Assembly (NCBI RefSeq): GCF_047654805.1
Contig: NZ_JASGIV010000001.1
Location: 186,001-250,000, forward strand
Length of the DNA stretch: 64,000 nucleotides
Reading direction: 5' to 3'
Source: Pelomonas sp047654805
GTDB taxonomy: Bacteria; Pseudomonadota; Gammaproteobacteria; Burkholderiales; Burkholderiaceae_C
Position numbers and translations under genes: made by a program. This document shows, piece after piece, positions 25,602 through 34,156 of this stretch. Positions within the stretch are counted from its first letter, which is position 1, and every line of letters begins with the position of its first letter. A model generated the notes under the pieces. That model worked only from the letters and a program-made list of their open reading frames with translations, did not search any database and was not told the DNA's origin.

Positions 25602-26363
25602 TCAGGCTACCGCCACATAGGTCAGCCTTGCCGAGGTGCACAAGCGCCTCTCGCCGGTCTTGGCCGATTCGGCCCACATGTCCGTCTGCACGCGTACCGA
25701 ACGCCGGCCGGTGCCCACCACGCGGGCCATGACCTCGACGACATCGCCCACGTGAGCTGATGCCTTGAAATCCAGCTGCTCGCTGCCTGCCATCACGACG
25801 GTGCGGCGCACGGCTCGTGTGGCGGCCACGAAGCCGGCCTTGGCCATCCAAGCCATGGCGGGGCCACCATGCAGTACGTCGCGATGGTTGACGTGGCCGG
25901 GAAACACGATCTCGGCTACCAGGGTGCAGGCTTGCCCAGGCCCCAGCGCCGGTGGCACGCCAGGAGCCGCCGCGGCGCCGGCCGGCTCTGCGTCGTCCGG
26001 CGCGGCCGTCTGCCGCACCATGACGAACTCGCCTGTCAGGCATTCGGTGCGTGCGCCCGTCAACAGGTCTTCGGCGATCAGGCTTGTATCCACCGTGACG
26101 GAACGCCGGCCCTTGTGCAGGATGCTGGCTCGGCATTCGACCAGGTGACCGGCGGGGGCGGGAGCGGCAAAGTTCAGCCTGCCCACGGCGGCCGTCACGA
26201 CGGAGCCCCGCAGGGACTTGCTGCCGACGATGAAAGCCACGCGGTCGAGCATCGACAGCGCCGCGCCGCCGAACAGCGTGCCGTGATGGTTCGACTGGTC
26301 GGGCCAGACCATGTCGACAACGACCAGGTCAGGTCCCGCGCCCTGCGAGAGGGCTTCATTCAT
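25602..26363 (-). CDS. Acyl-CoA thioesterase with tandem hotdog domains
   Basis: A 253-residue protein made of two hotdog folds (about 1-120 and 140-253). Each has the N-terminal WPDQSNHHGTLFGG or FPGHVNHRDVLHGG type motif of the YciA/acot group. It should hydrolyse acyl-CoA to free acid and CoA. The start codon lies inside the last codons of metE (8-base overlap), suggesting co-transcription despite unrelated roles. The linker is Ala/Pro-rich. Confidence 0.88.
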   Translation of the reverse strand: MNEALSQGAGPDLVVVDMVWPDQSNHHGTLFGGAALSMLDRVAFIVGSKSLRGSVVTAAVGRLNFAAPAPAGHLVECRASILHKGRRSVTVDTSLIAEDLLTGARTECLTGEFVMVRQTAAPDDAEPAGAAAAPGVPPALGPGQACTLVAEIVFPGHVNHRDVLHGGPAMAWMAKAGFVAATRAVRRTVVMAGSEQLDFKASAHVGDVVEVMARVVGTGRRSVRVQTDMWAESAKTGERRLCTSARLTYVAVA

Positions 26364-28683
26364 GACGCTGTGCCAGGCTGCGCATCGATTTCGCCGCGTC
26401 CACCATCCGCCGCAGCGCGGCCTCGGTCTCCGGCCAGCCGCGCGTCTTGAGCCCGCAGTCGGGGTTGACCCAGAGCTGTTCGGCGGGGATGACCTCCGCG
26501 GCCTTGTTCAGCAGGCGCACCATCTCCGCGGCATCCGGAACGCGTGGCGAATGGATGTCGTAGACGCCAGGGCCGATCTCGTTCGGGTAGCGGAAATCGC
26601 CGAATCCGCGCAGCAGCTCCATGTCGGAGCGACTGGTCTCGATGGTGATGACGTCGGCGTCCATCGCGGCGATCTCGGGCAGGATGTCGTTGAATTCCGA
26701 ATAGCACATGTGAGTGTGGATCTGCGTGTCGTCGCGGACCGGGCCGGCAGCCACGCGGAAGGCGCGCGTGGCCCAGGCGAGGTAGCCGCCCCATGCGGCG
26801 CGGCGCAGCGGAAGGCCTTCGCGGATGGCAGGCTCGTCGATCTGGATGACGGCGATGCCGGCAGCCTCCAGGTCGGCCACCTCGTCGCGGATGGCTAGCG
26901 CGATCTGCAGCGCGGTGTCGGCGCGTGGCTGGTCGTCGCGCACGAAGGACCATTGCAGGATGGTGATGGGGCCGGTCAGCATGCCCTTCATGGGTTTGTC
27001 GGTCAGGCCCTGGGCGAACGTGGTCCAGGCCACCGTCATGGCCCGGGGGCGAGAGACGTCGCCGAACAGCACAGGCGGTTTCACGCAGCGCGAGCCATAG
27101 CTCTGGACCCAGCCGTTGGCCGTGAAGGCGAAGCCGTCGAGCTGCTCGCCGAAGTACTCCACCATGTCGTTGCGCTCGGCTTCGCCGTGCACCAGCACGT
27201 CCAGCCCCAGCGTCTCCTGCTTGCGCACGGCCAGTTCGATCTCGCGTTGCATGGCCAGGTGATAGTCGGCCTGCGGCAACTGGCCGCGCTTGAAGGCGGC
27301 GCGGGCCGCGCGGATCTCCGGCGTCTGCGGGAAGGAGCCGATGGTGGTTGTCGGGAAGGCCGGCAGGCGCAGGCGGCGGCGCTGCGCGGCCTGGCGGGCG
27401 GGGAATGGGGCGCGGCGCCGGTCGGCGTCTGCCGGCATCGCGGCCACGCGGGCCGCGACGGTGCCGTTGCGCACGCGCGGGCTGCCGGTGCGAGCTGCGC
27501 GAGCGACTCGAGATTCGGCCAGTTCGTTGGCCACACCGCTCTCGTCATTCCAGAGCGCACGCTTGAGCACGCGCAGCTCGTCCAGCTTCTCGGTGGCGCC
27601 TGCCAGCCAGCTGCGCAGTTCGGTGTCCAGCGCCTGATCGTGTCGCAGGCTGATGGGCACGTGCAGCAGCGAGCATGAAGTCGCCACCCACAACCGCCCG
27701 CCGCGCAGCTCCCGCACCTGGCGCAGCGTGGACAGCGCGGCGTCGAGGTCGCTGCGCCAGATGTTGCGGCCGTCGACGATGCCGACCGACAGCTCGCGCT
27801 CCAGCGGCAGCCGCCGGGCCACGTCCAGCAGCTCGCCCGGCGCGCGTACGGCGTCCACGTGCAGTCCGGCCACGGGCAGCTCGCAGGCGAGGGCCAGGTT
27901 GTCGGCCAGCGGCGAGAAATAGGTGGCCAGCAGCAGGTGCTGCCCGTTGCGCGCGAGGCGGGTGTAGGCCTGGCGCAACGCAGCCTGCCAGGCGGGGGGC
28001 AGGTCAAGGCCGAGGATGGGCTCGTCCAGCTGAACCCAGGTCACACCGCGGGCGGCGAGCCGGGTCAACAGGGCCTCATAGGCCGGCAGCAACTGCTCGA
28101 GGAGCGAGAGACGGTCGAAGCCCTCCTCCTTGCTCTTGCCCAGATGGAGGAAGCTCACCGGTCCGAGCAGCGCGACCTTGGGGCTGGCGGGCAGGGCGAT
28201 GGCCTCATCGACTTCGGCGAGCAGGCGCTCTGGGTGGAGGCTGAAGCGCGTGGTGCTGTCGAACTCGGGCACGAGGTAGTGGTAGTTGGTATCGAACCAT
28301 TTCGTCATCTCCAGAGCCGGCGCGCCCGCGCCCGACGCGGCACCGCAGCCGCAGGCCTCGCAGTGGGCGTGGGTGGCGGTGCCGCGGGCCATCGCGAAGT
28401 AGCGCTGCAGCAGTGTTTCCTCCCCAGTGAAGCCGAAGCGGCGCGGCTCGCAGCCGAACAGCTGGATCAGGTGGGCGACATGGTCGTAGAGGGCGAAGTC
28501 GCCGACGGTGACGTGGTCCAGGCCGGCCTGCCGCTGCAGCGTCCAGTGGCGGGCGCGCAGCCCGGCGGCCTGTGCCTCCAGCGCGTCGGCGCCGAGCTCG
28601 CCGCGCCAGTGGCGCTCGAGCGCCGTCTTCAGCTCGCGCTGCTCGCCCATGCGGGGGAAGCCGAGGATATGAGTCTTGATCAT
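26356..28683 (-). CDS. metE: Cobalamin-independent methionine synthase MetE
   Basis: A 775-residue MetE, which transfers a methyl group from 5-methyltetrahydropteroyl-triglutamate to homocysteine. The N-terminal barrel starts with THILGFPRMGEQRELK; the C-terminal barrel starts at FPTTTIGSFPQT. Zinc ligands are visible in HTHMCYSEF and NPDCGLKT (Cys743). It is divergent from metR, its usual activator. The start at 28683 is fixed by the family N-terminus. Confidence 0.97.
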   Translation of the reverse strand: MIKTHILGFPRMGEQRELKTALERHWRGELGADALEAQAAGLRARHWTLQRQAGLDHVTVGDFALYDHVAHLIQLFGCEPRRFGFTGEETLLQRYFAMARGTATHAHCEACGCGAASGAGAPALEMTKWFDTNYHYLVPEFDSTTRFSLHPERLLAEVDEAIALPASPKVALLGPVSFLHLGKSKEEGFDRLSLLEQLLPAYEALLTRLAARGVTWVQLDEPILGLDLPPAWQAALRQAYTRLARNGQHLLLATYFSPLADNLALACELPVAGLHVDAVRAPGELLDVARRLPLERELSVGIVDGRNIWRSDLDAALSTLRQVRELRGGRLWVATSCSLLHVPISLRHDQALDTELRSWLAGATEKLDELRVLKRALWNDESGVANELAESRVARAARTGSPRVRNGTVAARVAAMPADADRRRAPFPARQAAQRRRLRLPAFPTTTIGSFPQTPEIRAARAAFKRGQLPQADYHLAMQREIELAVRKQETLGLDVLVHGEAERNDMVEYFGEQLDGFAFTANGWVQSYGSRCVKPPVLFGDVSRPRAMTVAWTTFAQGLTDKPMKGMLTGPITILQWSFVRDDQPRADTALQIALAIRDEVADLEAAGIAVIQIDEPAIREGLPLRRAAWGGYLAWATRAFRVAAGPVRDDTQIHTHMCYSEFNDILPEIAAMDADVITIETSRSDMELLRGFGDFRYPNEIGPGVYDIHSPRVPDAAEMVRLLNKAAEVIPAEQLWVNPDCGLKTRGWPETEAALRRMVDAAKSMRSLAQRHE

Positions 28684-28735
28684 GATGAATCGAACAATGC
28701 TGAAATCGATTCGTGATGATCTGCAATCCATGGCT

Positions 28736-28765
28736 ATGATTCAAACGAAACGTTTTTTGAATCAT
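28736..28765. promoter_or_regulatory. Palindromic operator between metE and metR
   Basis: Perfect 10-base arms ATGATTCAAA and TTTGAATCAT are separated by 10 bases in the 96-base divergent metE/metR gap. A second site resembling the MetR consensus TGAA-N5-TTCA (with TTCG) lies at 28701-28713. MetR is known to bind such elements in enterobacteria, so these are the likely MetR sites. Confidence 0.65.
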
Positions 28766-28779
28766 CACGAGTTTCATTC

Positions 28780-29703
28780 ATGCAGACGCCGTTGGAGCTT
28801 CGTCACCTGCGGACGTTGGCCGCCCTGCGCGAGGCTGGCAACCTGTCGCGTGCCGCGCAGTTGCTGAACCTGACGCAGTCGGCCCTGTCCCATCAGCTCA
28901 AGGGCCTGGAGGAGCACTACGGCGCCGAGCTGTTCGCGCGCAAGAGCAACCCGCTGGTGTTCGGCGTTGCGGGGCAGCGGTTGCTCAAGCTGGCCGACCA
29001 GGTGCTGCCCCAGGTCGATGAAGCCGACCGCGACGTGCGCCGCCTTGTGGACGGATCGGCCGGCCAGCTGCGCATTGCCGTGGAGTGTCACACCTGCTTC
29101 GACTGGCTGATGCCGGCGATGGACGCGTTCCGGGAGCGCTGGCCAGAGGTGGAGCTCGACATCGTCTCCGGCTTCCAGGCCGACCCGGTGGGCCTGCTGC
29201 ACCAGGGGCGCGCCGAGCTGGCCATCGTGTCGGACGTGGACGCCGAAGAGGCCGGTGTCGTCGTGCACCCGCTGTTCAGCTTCGAGATCGTCGCGCTGCT
29301 GCCGAAGGGCCATGCGCTGCTGACCTTGCCCTGGCTCGAAGCGCGGGACTTCGCCGACCACACGCTGATCACCTATCCCGTGCCCGACGACATGCTGGAC
29401 CTCGTGCGCGGCGTGCTGCGGCCCGCGGGCATCACGCCGCCGCGCCGCACCAGCGAGCTGACGGTGGCCATGCTGCAACTGGTGGCCAGCGGTCGGGGCA
29501 TTGCAGCGCTGCCACTGTGGGCGGTGGAGGGCTACTTGGCGCGAGGCTACGTCGCGCGCCAGCGCATCGGCGAGGGGGGGCTGACGGGGCGCCTCTACGC
29601 AGTCAGCACCGGGAGCCTGGCCGCCAAGCCCTTCCTGGCCGACTTTGTGCGAATCATGCGCGAGACCTCGCTGCTGAATCTGGCGGGGGTGCGCCTGTTG
29701 TGA
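28780..29703 (+). CDS. metR: LysR-family regulator MetR
   Basis: A 307-residue LysR-type regulator: a winged helix at 5-62 (LRHLRTLAALREAGNLSRAA, then LTQSALSHQLKGLE) and a periplasmic-binding-protein-like effector domain after about 90. The divergent metE and the domain sequence (FEIVALLPKGHAL) support MetR, which uses homocysteine as co-inducer in E. coli. An ATG at 28780 begins directly with the DNA-binding domain. Confidence 0.93.
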   Translation: MQTPLELRHLRTLAALREAGNLSRAAQLLNLTQSALSHQLKGLEEHYGAELFARKSNPLVFGVAGQRLLKLADQVLPQVDEADRDVRRLVDGSAGQLRIAVECHTCFDWLMPAMDAFRERWPEVELDIVSGFQADPVGLLHQGRAELAIVSDVDAEEAGVVVHPLFSFEIVALLPKGHALLTLPWLEARDFADHTLITYPVPDDMLDLVRGVLRPAGITPPRRTSELTVAMLQLVASGRGIAALPLWAVEGYLARGYVARQRIGEGGLTGRLYAVSTGSLAAKPFLADFVRIMRETSLLNLAGVRLL

Positions 29704-29776
29704 CGTCGCGTCTCGCGATGGCTGCTTTGTGCCGCGCCGAAGCCGTGCGCTGGCCGGCGTGCTAGATTTCGTCCCC

Positions 29777-29842
29777 ATGTTCCGCGCCGCTTCCTGCTTT
29801 CGCTTTTGGTTTTTTCCCCGCCCCGGCGGTGGAGAGTCCTGA
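29777..29842 (+). CDS. Phe-rich leader peptide of the DAHP synthase gene
   Basis: A 21-codon frame with five Phe codons: one after the ATG and four packed with Arg and Trp at 29798-29815 (Phe-Arg-Phe-Trp-Phe-Phe). It ends with TGA at 29842, 30 bases before a terminator stem. The codon cluster is what a phenylalanine attenuation leader needs. A weakness is the lack of a clear ribosome site; an in-frame GTG at 29759 would add six codons and one more Phe. Confidence 0.75.
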   Translation: MFRAASCFRFWFFPRPGGGES

Positions 29843-29882
29843 GCGCGCGCGCTGAACAGAGAACTCCCTACGAACCGCCGGG
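29822..29882 (+). promoter_or_regulatory. Antiterminator pairing of the phenylalanine attenuator
   Basis: CCCGGCGGT at 29822-29830, inside the leader-peptide frame directly after the Phe codons, is exactly complementary to ACCGCCGGG at 29874-29882, the 5' arm of the terminator. It copies the terminator's 3' arm, as region 2 does in classical attenuators. A ribosome stalled on Phe codons leaves it free, while one reaching the stop codon would cover it. Confidence 0.75.
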
Positions 29883-29905
29883 CCTCCAAAGCCCGGCGGT
29901 TTTTT
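29873..29905 (+). terminator. Intrinsic terminator (attenuator) upstream of the DAHP synthase gene
   Basis: A perfect 11-base-pair GC-rich stem, AACCGCCGGGC (29873-29883) with GCCCGGCGGTT (29891-29901), has a 7-base loop and a run of six T (29900-29905). It lies 20 bases before the ATG of the DAHP synthase gene and after metR, so it can act as a regulated attenuator. Confidence 0.88.
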
Positions 29906-29924
29906 CATTTCCGAGGTGCAAAAG

Positions 29925-31049
<1,125 letters not shown>

Positions 31050-31062
31050 CACAATCCGGGTC

Positions 31063-31374
31063 ATGCAAGCCCGGATCACTGTCATCTTCGAGACCGGCGC
31101 GCCTGTCGACATCGAGCTCGACGGCGCCGAGGTGCTGAGCTTCGATGCCGCTCGCCGCTGGCTGGACGAGGCCTTCGTGCGCCTGGAGTGCGAGCCGCTG
31201 CGCGGCTCGGGCAAGGTACTGCTGGCCGACAAGCTGATCCAGGTCGCCGCCGCGGCCGGCCCGGCCGGCTTTGCCGACCCGGCCTGGGCGCTGGACTACG
31301 CCCGCGCGGCGGCCGGCGCGCTGTCCAAGGCGCTCGTCAAGGTCGACGTGCCCCGGCTGGCCGTGTCCTACTAA
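31063..31374 (+). CDS. Conserved small protein of unknown function
   Basis: A 103-residue acidic, probably cytosolic protein with no signal peptide or membrane segment. The start MQARITVIFETGAP suggests a beta strand followed by helical segments (FDAARRWLDEAF and ALDYARAAAGALSKAL). It lies 13 bases after the DAHP synthase stop and may be read through from it. I do not recognise a family. Confidence 0.6.
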   Translation: MQARITVIFETGAPVDIELDGAEVLSFDAARRWLDEAFVRLECEPLRGSGKVLLADKLIQVAAAAGPAGFADPAWALDYARAAAGALSKALVKVDVPRLAVSY

Positions 31375-31380
31375 CCCCGA

Positions 31381-31408
31381 CTTGAAACCTGCAGGCGCGG
31401 CCCCACTT
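31381..31408 (+). promoter_or_regulatory. Sigma-32 (RpoH) heat-shock promoter of htpG
   Basis: The -35 element CTTGAAA (31381-31387) is a full match to the sigma-32 consensus. After a 13-base spacer, CCCCACTT (31401-31408) matches the -10 consensus CCCCATNT at all but one base. Transcription would start near 31415, leaving a leader of about 26 bases before the htpG ATG at 31441. Confidence 0.8.
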
Positions 31409-31440
31409 CGGCCGCGTTGCGCTTTCTGAACCCACCCGCC

Positions 31441-33321
31441 ATGACCAAGCAAACCCACGCCTTCCAGGCTGAAGTCAAGCAGATCCTGCACCTCGTCACG
31501 CACTCGCTGTACTCCAACAAGGAGATCTTCCTGCGCGAGCTGGTGTCCAACGCCAGCGATGCCTGCGACAAGCTGCGCTTTGAGGCACTGGACAACGCGG
31601 GGCTGTTCGAGGACGCGCCCGGCCTGGAGGTGCGTGTCAGCTTTGACGAGGATGCCAAGACGCTGACCATCAGCGACAACGGCATCGGCATGAGCGCCGA
31701 CGAGGCTGCGGCCCACCTGGGCACCATCGCCAAGAGCGGTACACGCGAGTTCATGGCCAAGCTGGAGGGCGACCAGAAGAAGGACGCCCAGCTCATCGGC
31801 CAGTTCGGCGTGGGCTTCTATTCGGGCTTCATCGTCGCCGACCGCATCACCGTCGAGACCCGCCGCGCCGGCCTGCCCGCTGACCAGGGCGTGCGCTGGA
31901 GCAGCGAGGGCACCGGCGAGTACGAGATCGAGACCATCACCAAGGCCGGCCGTGGCACCGACGTCATCCTGCACCTGCGCGAAGGAGAGGAAGAGTTCCT
32001 GAAGACCTGGCGCGTCAAGTCCACCATCAGCAAGTACAGCGACCACATCTCGCTGCCCATCCTGATGAAGAAAGAGACATGGGACGCGGAGGCCGCCAAG
32101 CAGGTCGTCACCGATGAGTGGGAGCCCGTCAACAAGGCTTCCGCGCTGTGGAGCCGCAGCAAGAGCGACATCACGTCCGAGCAGTACGAGGAGTTCTACA
32201 AGCAGATCAGCCACGACAGCGAGGCGCCGCTGGCCTACACGCACAACCGCGTGGAGGGGCGTAGCGAGTACACGCAGCTGCTCTACATCCCGCAGAAGGC
32301 CCCCTTCGACCTGTGGAATCGTGACAAGCGCGGCGGCGTGAAGCTCTACGTGAAGCGCGTCTTCATCATGGACGACGCCGAGGCGCTGATGCCGGTCTAC
32401 CTGCGCTTCGTCAAGGGCGTCATCGATTCGGCCGATCTGCCGCTGAACGTTTCCCGGGAGCTGCTGCAGGAAAGCCGTGACGTGAAGGCCATCCGCGAGG
32501 GGTCCACCAAGCGCGTGCTGGGGATGCTGGAGAGCCTGGCCAACAGCGAGGAGCAGGCCGACAAGGACAAGTACGCCGCCTTCTGGACCGATTTCGGCCA
32601 AGTATTGAAGGAAGGCATCGGCGAAGACCATCAGAACCAGGAACGCCTGGCCAAGCTGTTCCGCTTCGCGTCCACGCATGCCGACGGGAACGTCAGCCTG
32701 GCGGACTACGTCGCCCGCATGAAGGACGGCCAGGACGTCATCTACTACATCACCGCCGATTCGCTGGCCGCTGCCAAGCACAGTCCGCAACTTGAGATCT
32801 TCCGCAAGAAGGGCATCGAGGTGCTGCTGCTGGTGGACCGCGTCGACGAATGGATGCTGTCCCACCTCTACGAGTTCGACGGCAAGCAGTTGCAGTCCGT
32901 TGCCAAGGGCGCCGTGGATCTCGGCAAGTTGCAGGACGAGGACGAGAAGAAGAAGGCCGAAGAGACCGCCGAAAGCCTGAAGCCCCTGCTGGACAAGCTC
33001 AAGGAAGCACTGAAGGAGCGGGCCAAGGACGTGCGCGTGACGACCCGCCTGGTTGATTCGCCTGCCTGCATCGTCGTGGAGGAAGGCGACATGAGCGGCC
33101 ACCTGGCCCGCCTCTTGAAGCAGGCCGGCCAGAACGCACCCGAAAGCAAGCCCACGCTGGAGATCAACGCCGAGCATGCACTGGTGAGGCAGCTTGAGGG
33201 CAGCGCTCACTTCGACGACCTGGCCCAGGTGCTGTTCGACCAGGCCGTGCTGGCCGAGGGCGGCCATCTTGAAGACCCGGCCGCCTATGTCCGCCGCGTC
33301 AACGCGCTGCTGACCGGCTGA
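31441..33321 (+). CDS. htpG: Molecular chaperone HtpG (Hsp90)
   Basis: A 626-residue Hsp90. The N-terminal GHKL ATPase domain shows IFLRELVSNASDA, SDNGIGM and GQFGVGFYSGF; the middle domain has the catalytic-loop Arg in PLNVSRELLQ; a C-terminal dimerisation domain follows. Length is normal. The ATG at 31441 matches MTKQTHAFQAEVKQ of the family. A sigma-32-like promoter lies just upstream. Confidence 0.97.
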   Translation: MTKQTHAFQAEVKQILHLVTHSLYSNKEIFLRELVSNASDACDKLRFEALDNAGLFEDAPGLEVRVSFDEDAKTLTISDNGIGMSADEAAAHLGTIAKSGTREFMAKLEGDQKKDAQLIGQFGVGFYSGFIVADRITVETRRAGLPADQGVRWSSEGTGEYEIETITKAGRGTDVILHLREGEEEFLKTWRVKSTISKYSDHISLPILMKKETWDAEAAKQVVTDEWEPVNKASALWSRSKSDITSEQYEEFYKQISHDSEAPLAYTHNRVEGRSEYTQLLYIPQKAPFDLWNRDKRGGVKLYVKRVFIMDDAEALMPVYLRFVKGVIDSADLPLNVSRELLQESRDVKAIREGSTKRVLGMLESLANSEEQADKDKYAAFWTDFGQVLKEGIGEDHQNQERLAKLFRFASTHADGNVSLADYVARMKDGQDVIYYITADSLAAAKHSPQLEIFRKKGIEVLLLVDRVDEWMLSHLYEFDGKQLQSVAKGAVDLGKLQDEDEKKKAEETAESLKPLLDKLKEALKERAKDVRVTTRLVDSPACIVVEEGDMSGHLARLLKQAGQNAPESKPTLEINAEHALVRQLEGSAHFDDLAQVLFDQAVLAEGGHLEDPAAYVRRVNALLTG

Positions 33322-33335
33322 GATCCCATCGGGGC

Positions 33336-33366
33336 CGGCCCGGCGTCGCGAGGCGATGCCGGGCCG
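33336..33366. terminator. Stem-loop after htpG, probable transcription end
   Basis: CGGCCCGGC (33336-33344) pairs perfectly with GCCGGGCCG (33358-33366); four more inner pairs (one G-T) leave a 5-base loop. It starts 15 bases after the htpG stop. No T-run follows, so it may instead protect the mRNA end. The rest of the 226-base gap to the GNAT gene shows no further gene. Confidence 0.5.
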
Positions 33367-33547
33367 ATCGCGCTTCAGGGGCGTCCGGCGCGGTGCGCTG
33401 GCCTGTCCCGACCCCGGCGGGAGCAGGCCCTGAACACGTTCTTTACGTGGTTTTGTTACGGATTTGCTACAACTCCCCCGCAATTGGGCTTCCGCCCCGG
33501 CCAGCTCGCGGCTACCCTCCTAGGGTTTTTACCGAGTTTCGCGCTTC

Positions 33548-34156
33548 ATGGTCCAGATTGAGTTCAGCGAGCCCGTCGCCGCCGTGCCGGCAGCCATGGT
33601 CACCCGCCGCCTGGTGCTGCGCCCGCCACGGGGCAGTGATCTGGACACTCTGTCGGCGTTGCATGCCGATCCTGCCGTGAACCGTTTCTGCGCCGCAGCC
33701 ACGCCGCAGGGCGCGGCGGCGATCGAGGCGCAGCTGCAATGCTGGATTGCTCATTGGCAGGCCTACGGCTTCGGCCATTGGGCCATCGCAGAGCGCGAGC
33801 AGCCCGACCAGCTCATCGGCTTCGGCGGGCTGATGCACCGTAGCGTGGCCGGCCATACGGGCCTCTACCTCTACTACCGCATCACGCCCCAGGCCTGGGG
33901 CCGCGGGCTGGCGTCGGAAATGTCCCAGTACGCGATCTGCCAGGCGTTCGAGCAGCGCCATGAGGGTGCCATCGTTGCCGCGGTGCTGCCCAACAACGCG
34001 CCCACGCGCAAGACGCTTGAGGGCCTGGGCCTGCGCCTCAAGGGCGCGCTGGCCGACGGCCCTGGCAGCGCGGCGGCACTGCTTTACGAACTGGGTGCCG
34101 ACCGCTGGGCGACGTTGCCCCGCAACGAGCCCGAAGTGGTGGCCTTCACGGCCTGA
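33548..34156 (+). CDS. GNAT-family N-acetyltransferase
   Basis: A 202-residue GNAT protein of the RimJ/RimL type. It opens with TRRLVLRPPRGSDLD and has the acetyl-CoA region YYRITPQAWGRGLASEM and VLPNNAPTRKTLEGLGL. The substrate could be a protein N-terminus or a small molecule. An ATG at 33599 is a possible later start. Its last 73 bases overlap the 3' end of the convergent MlrC-like gene. Confidence 0.85.
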   Translation: MVQIEFSEPVAAVPAAMVTRRLVLRPPRGSDLDTLSALHADPAVNRFCAAATPQGAAAIEAQLQCWIAHWQAYGFGHWAIAEREQPDQLIGFGGLMHRSVAGHTGLYLYYRITPQAWGRGLASEMSQYAICQAFEQRHEGAIVAAVLPNNAPTRKTLEGLGLRLKGALADGPGSAAALLYELGADRWATLPRNEPEVVAFTA

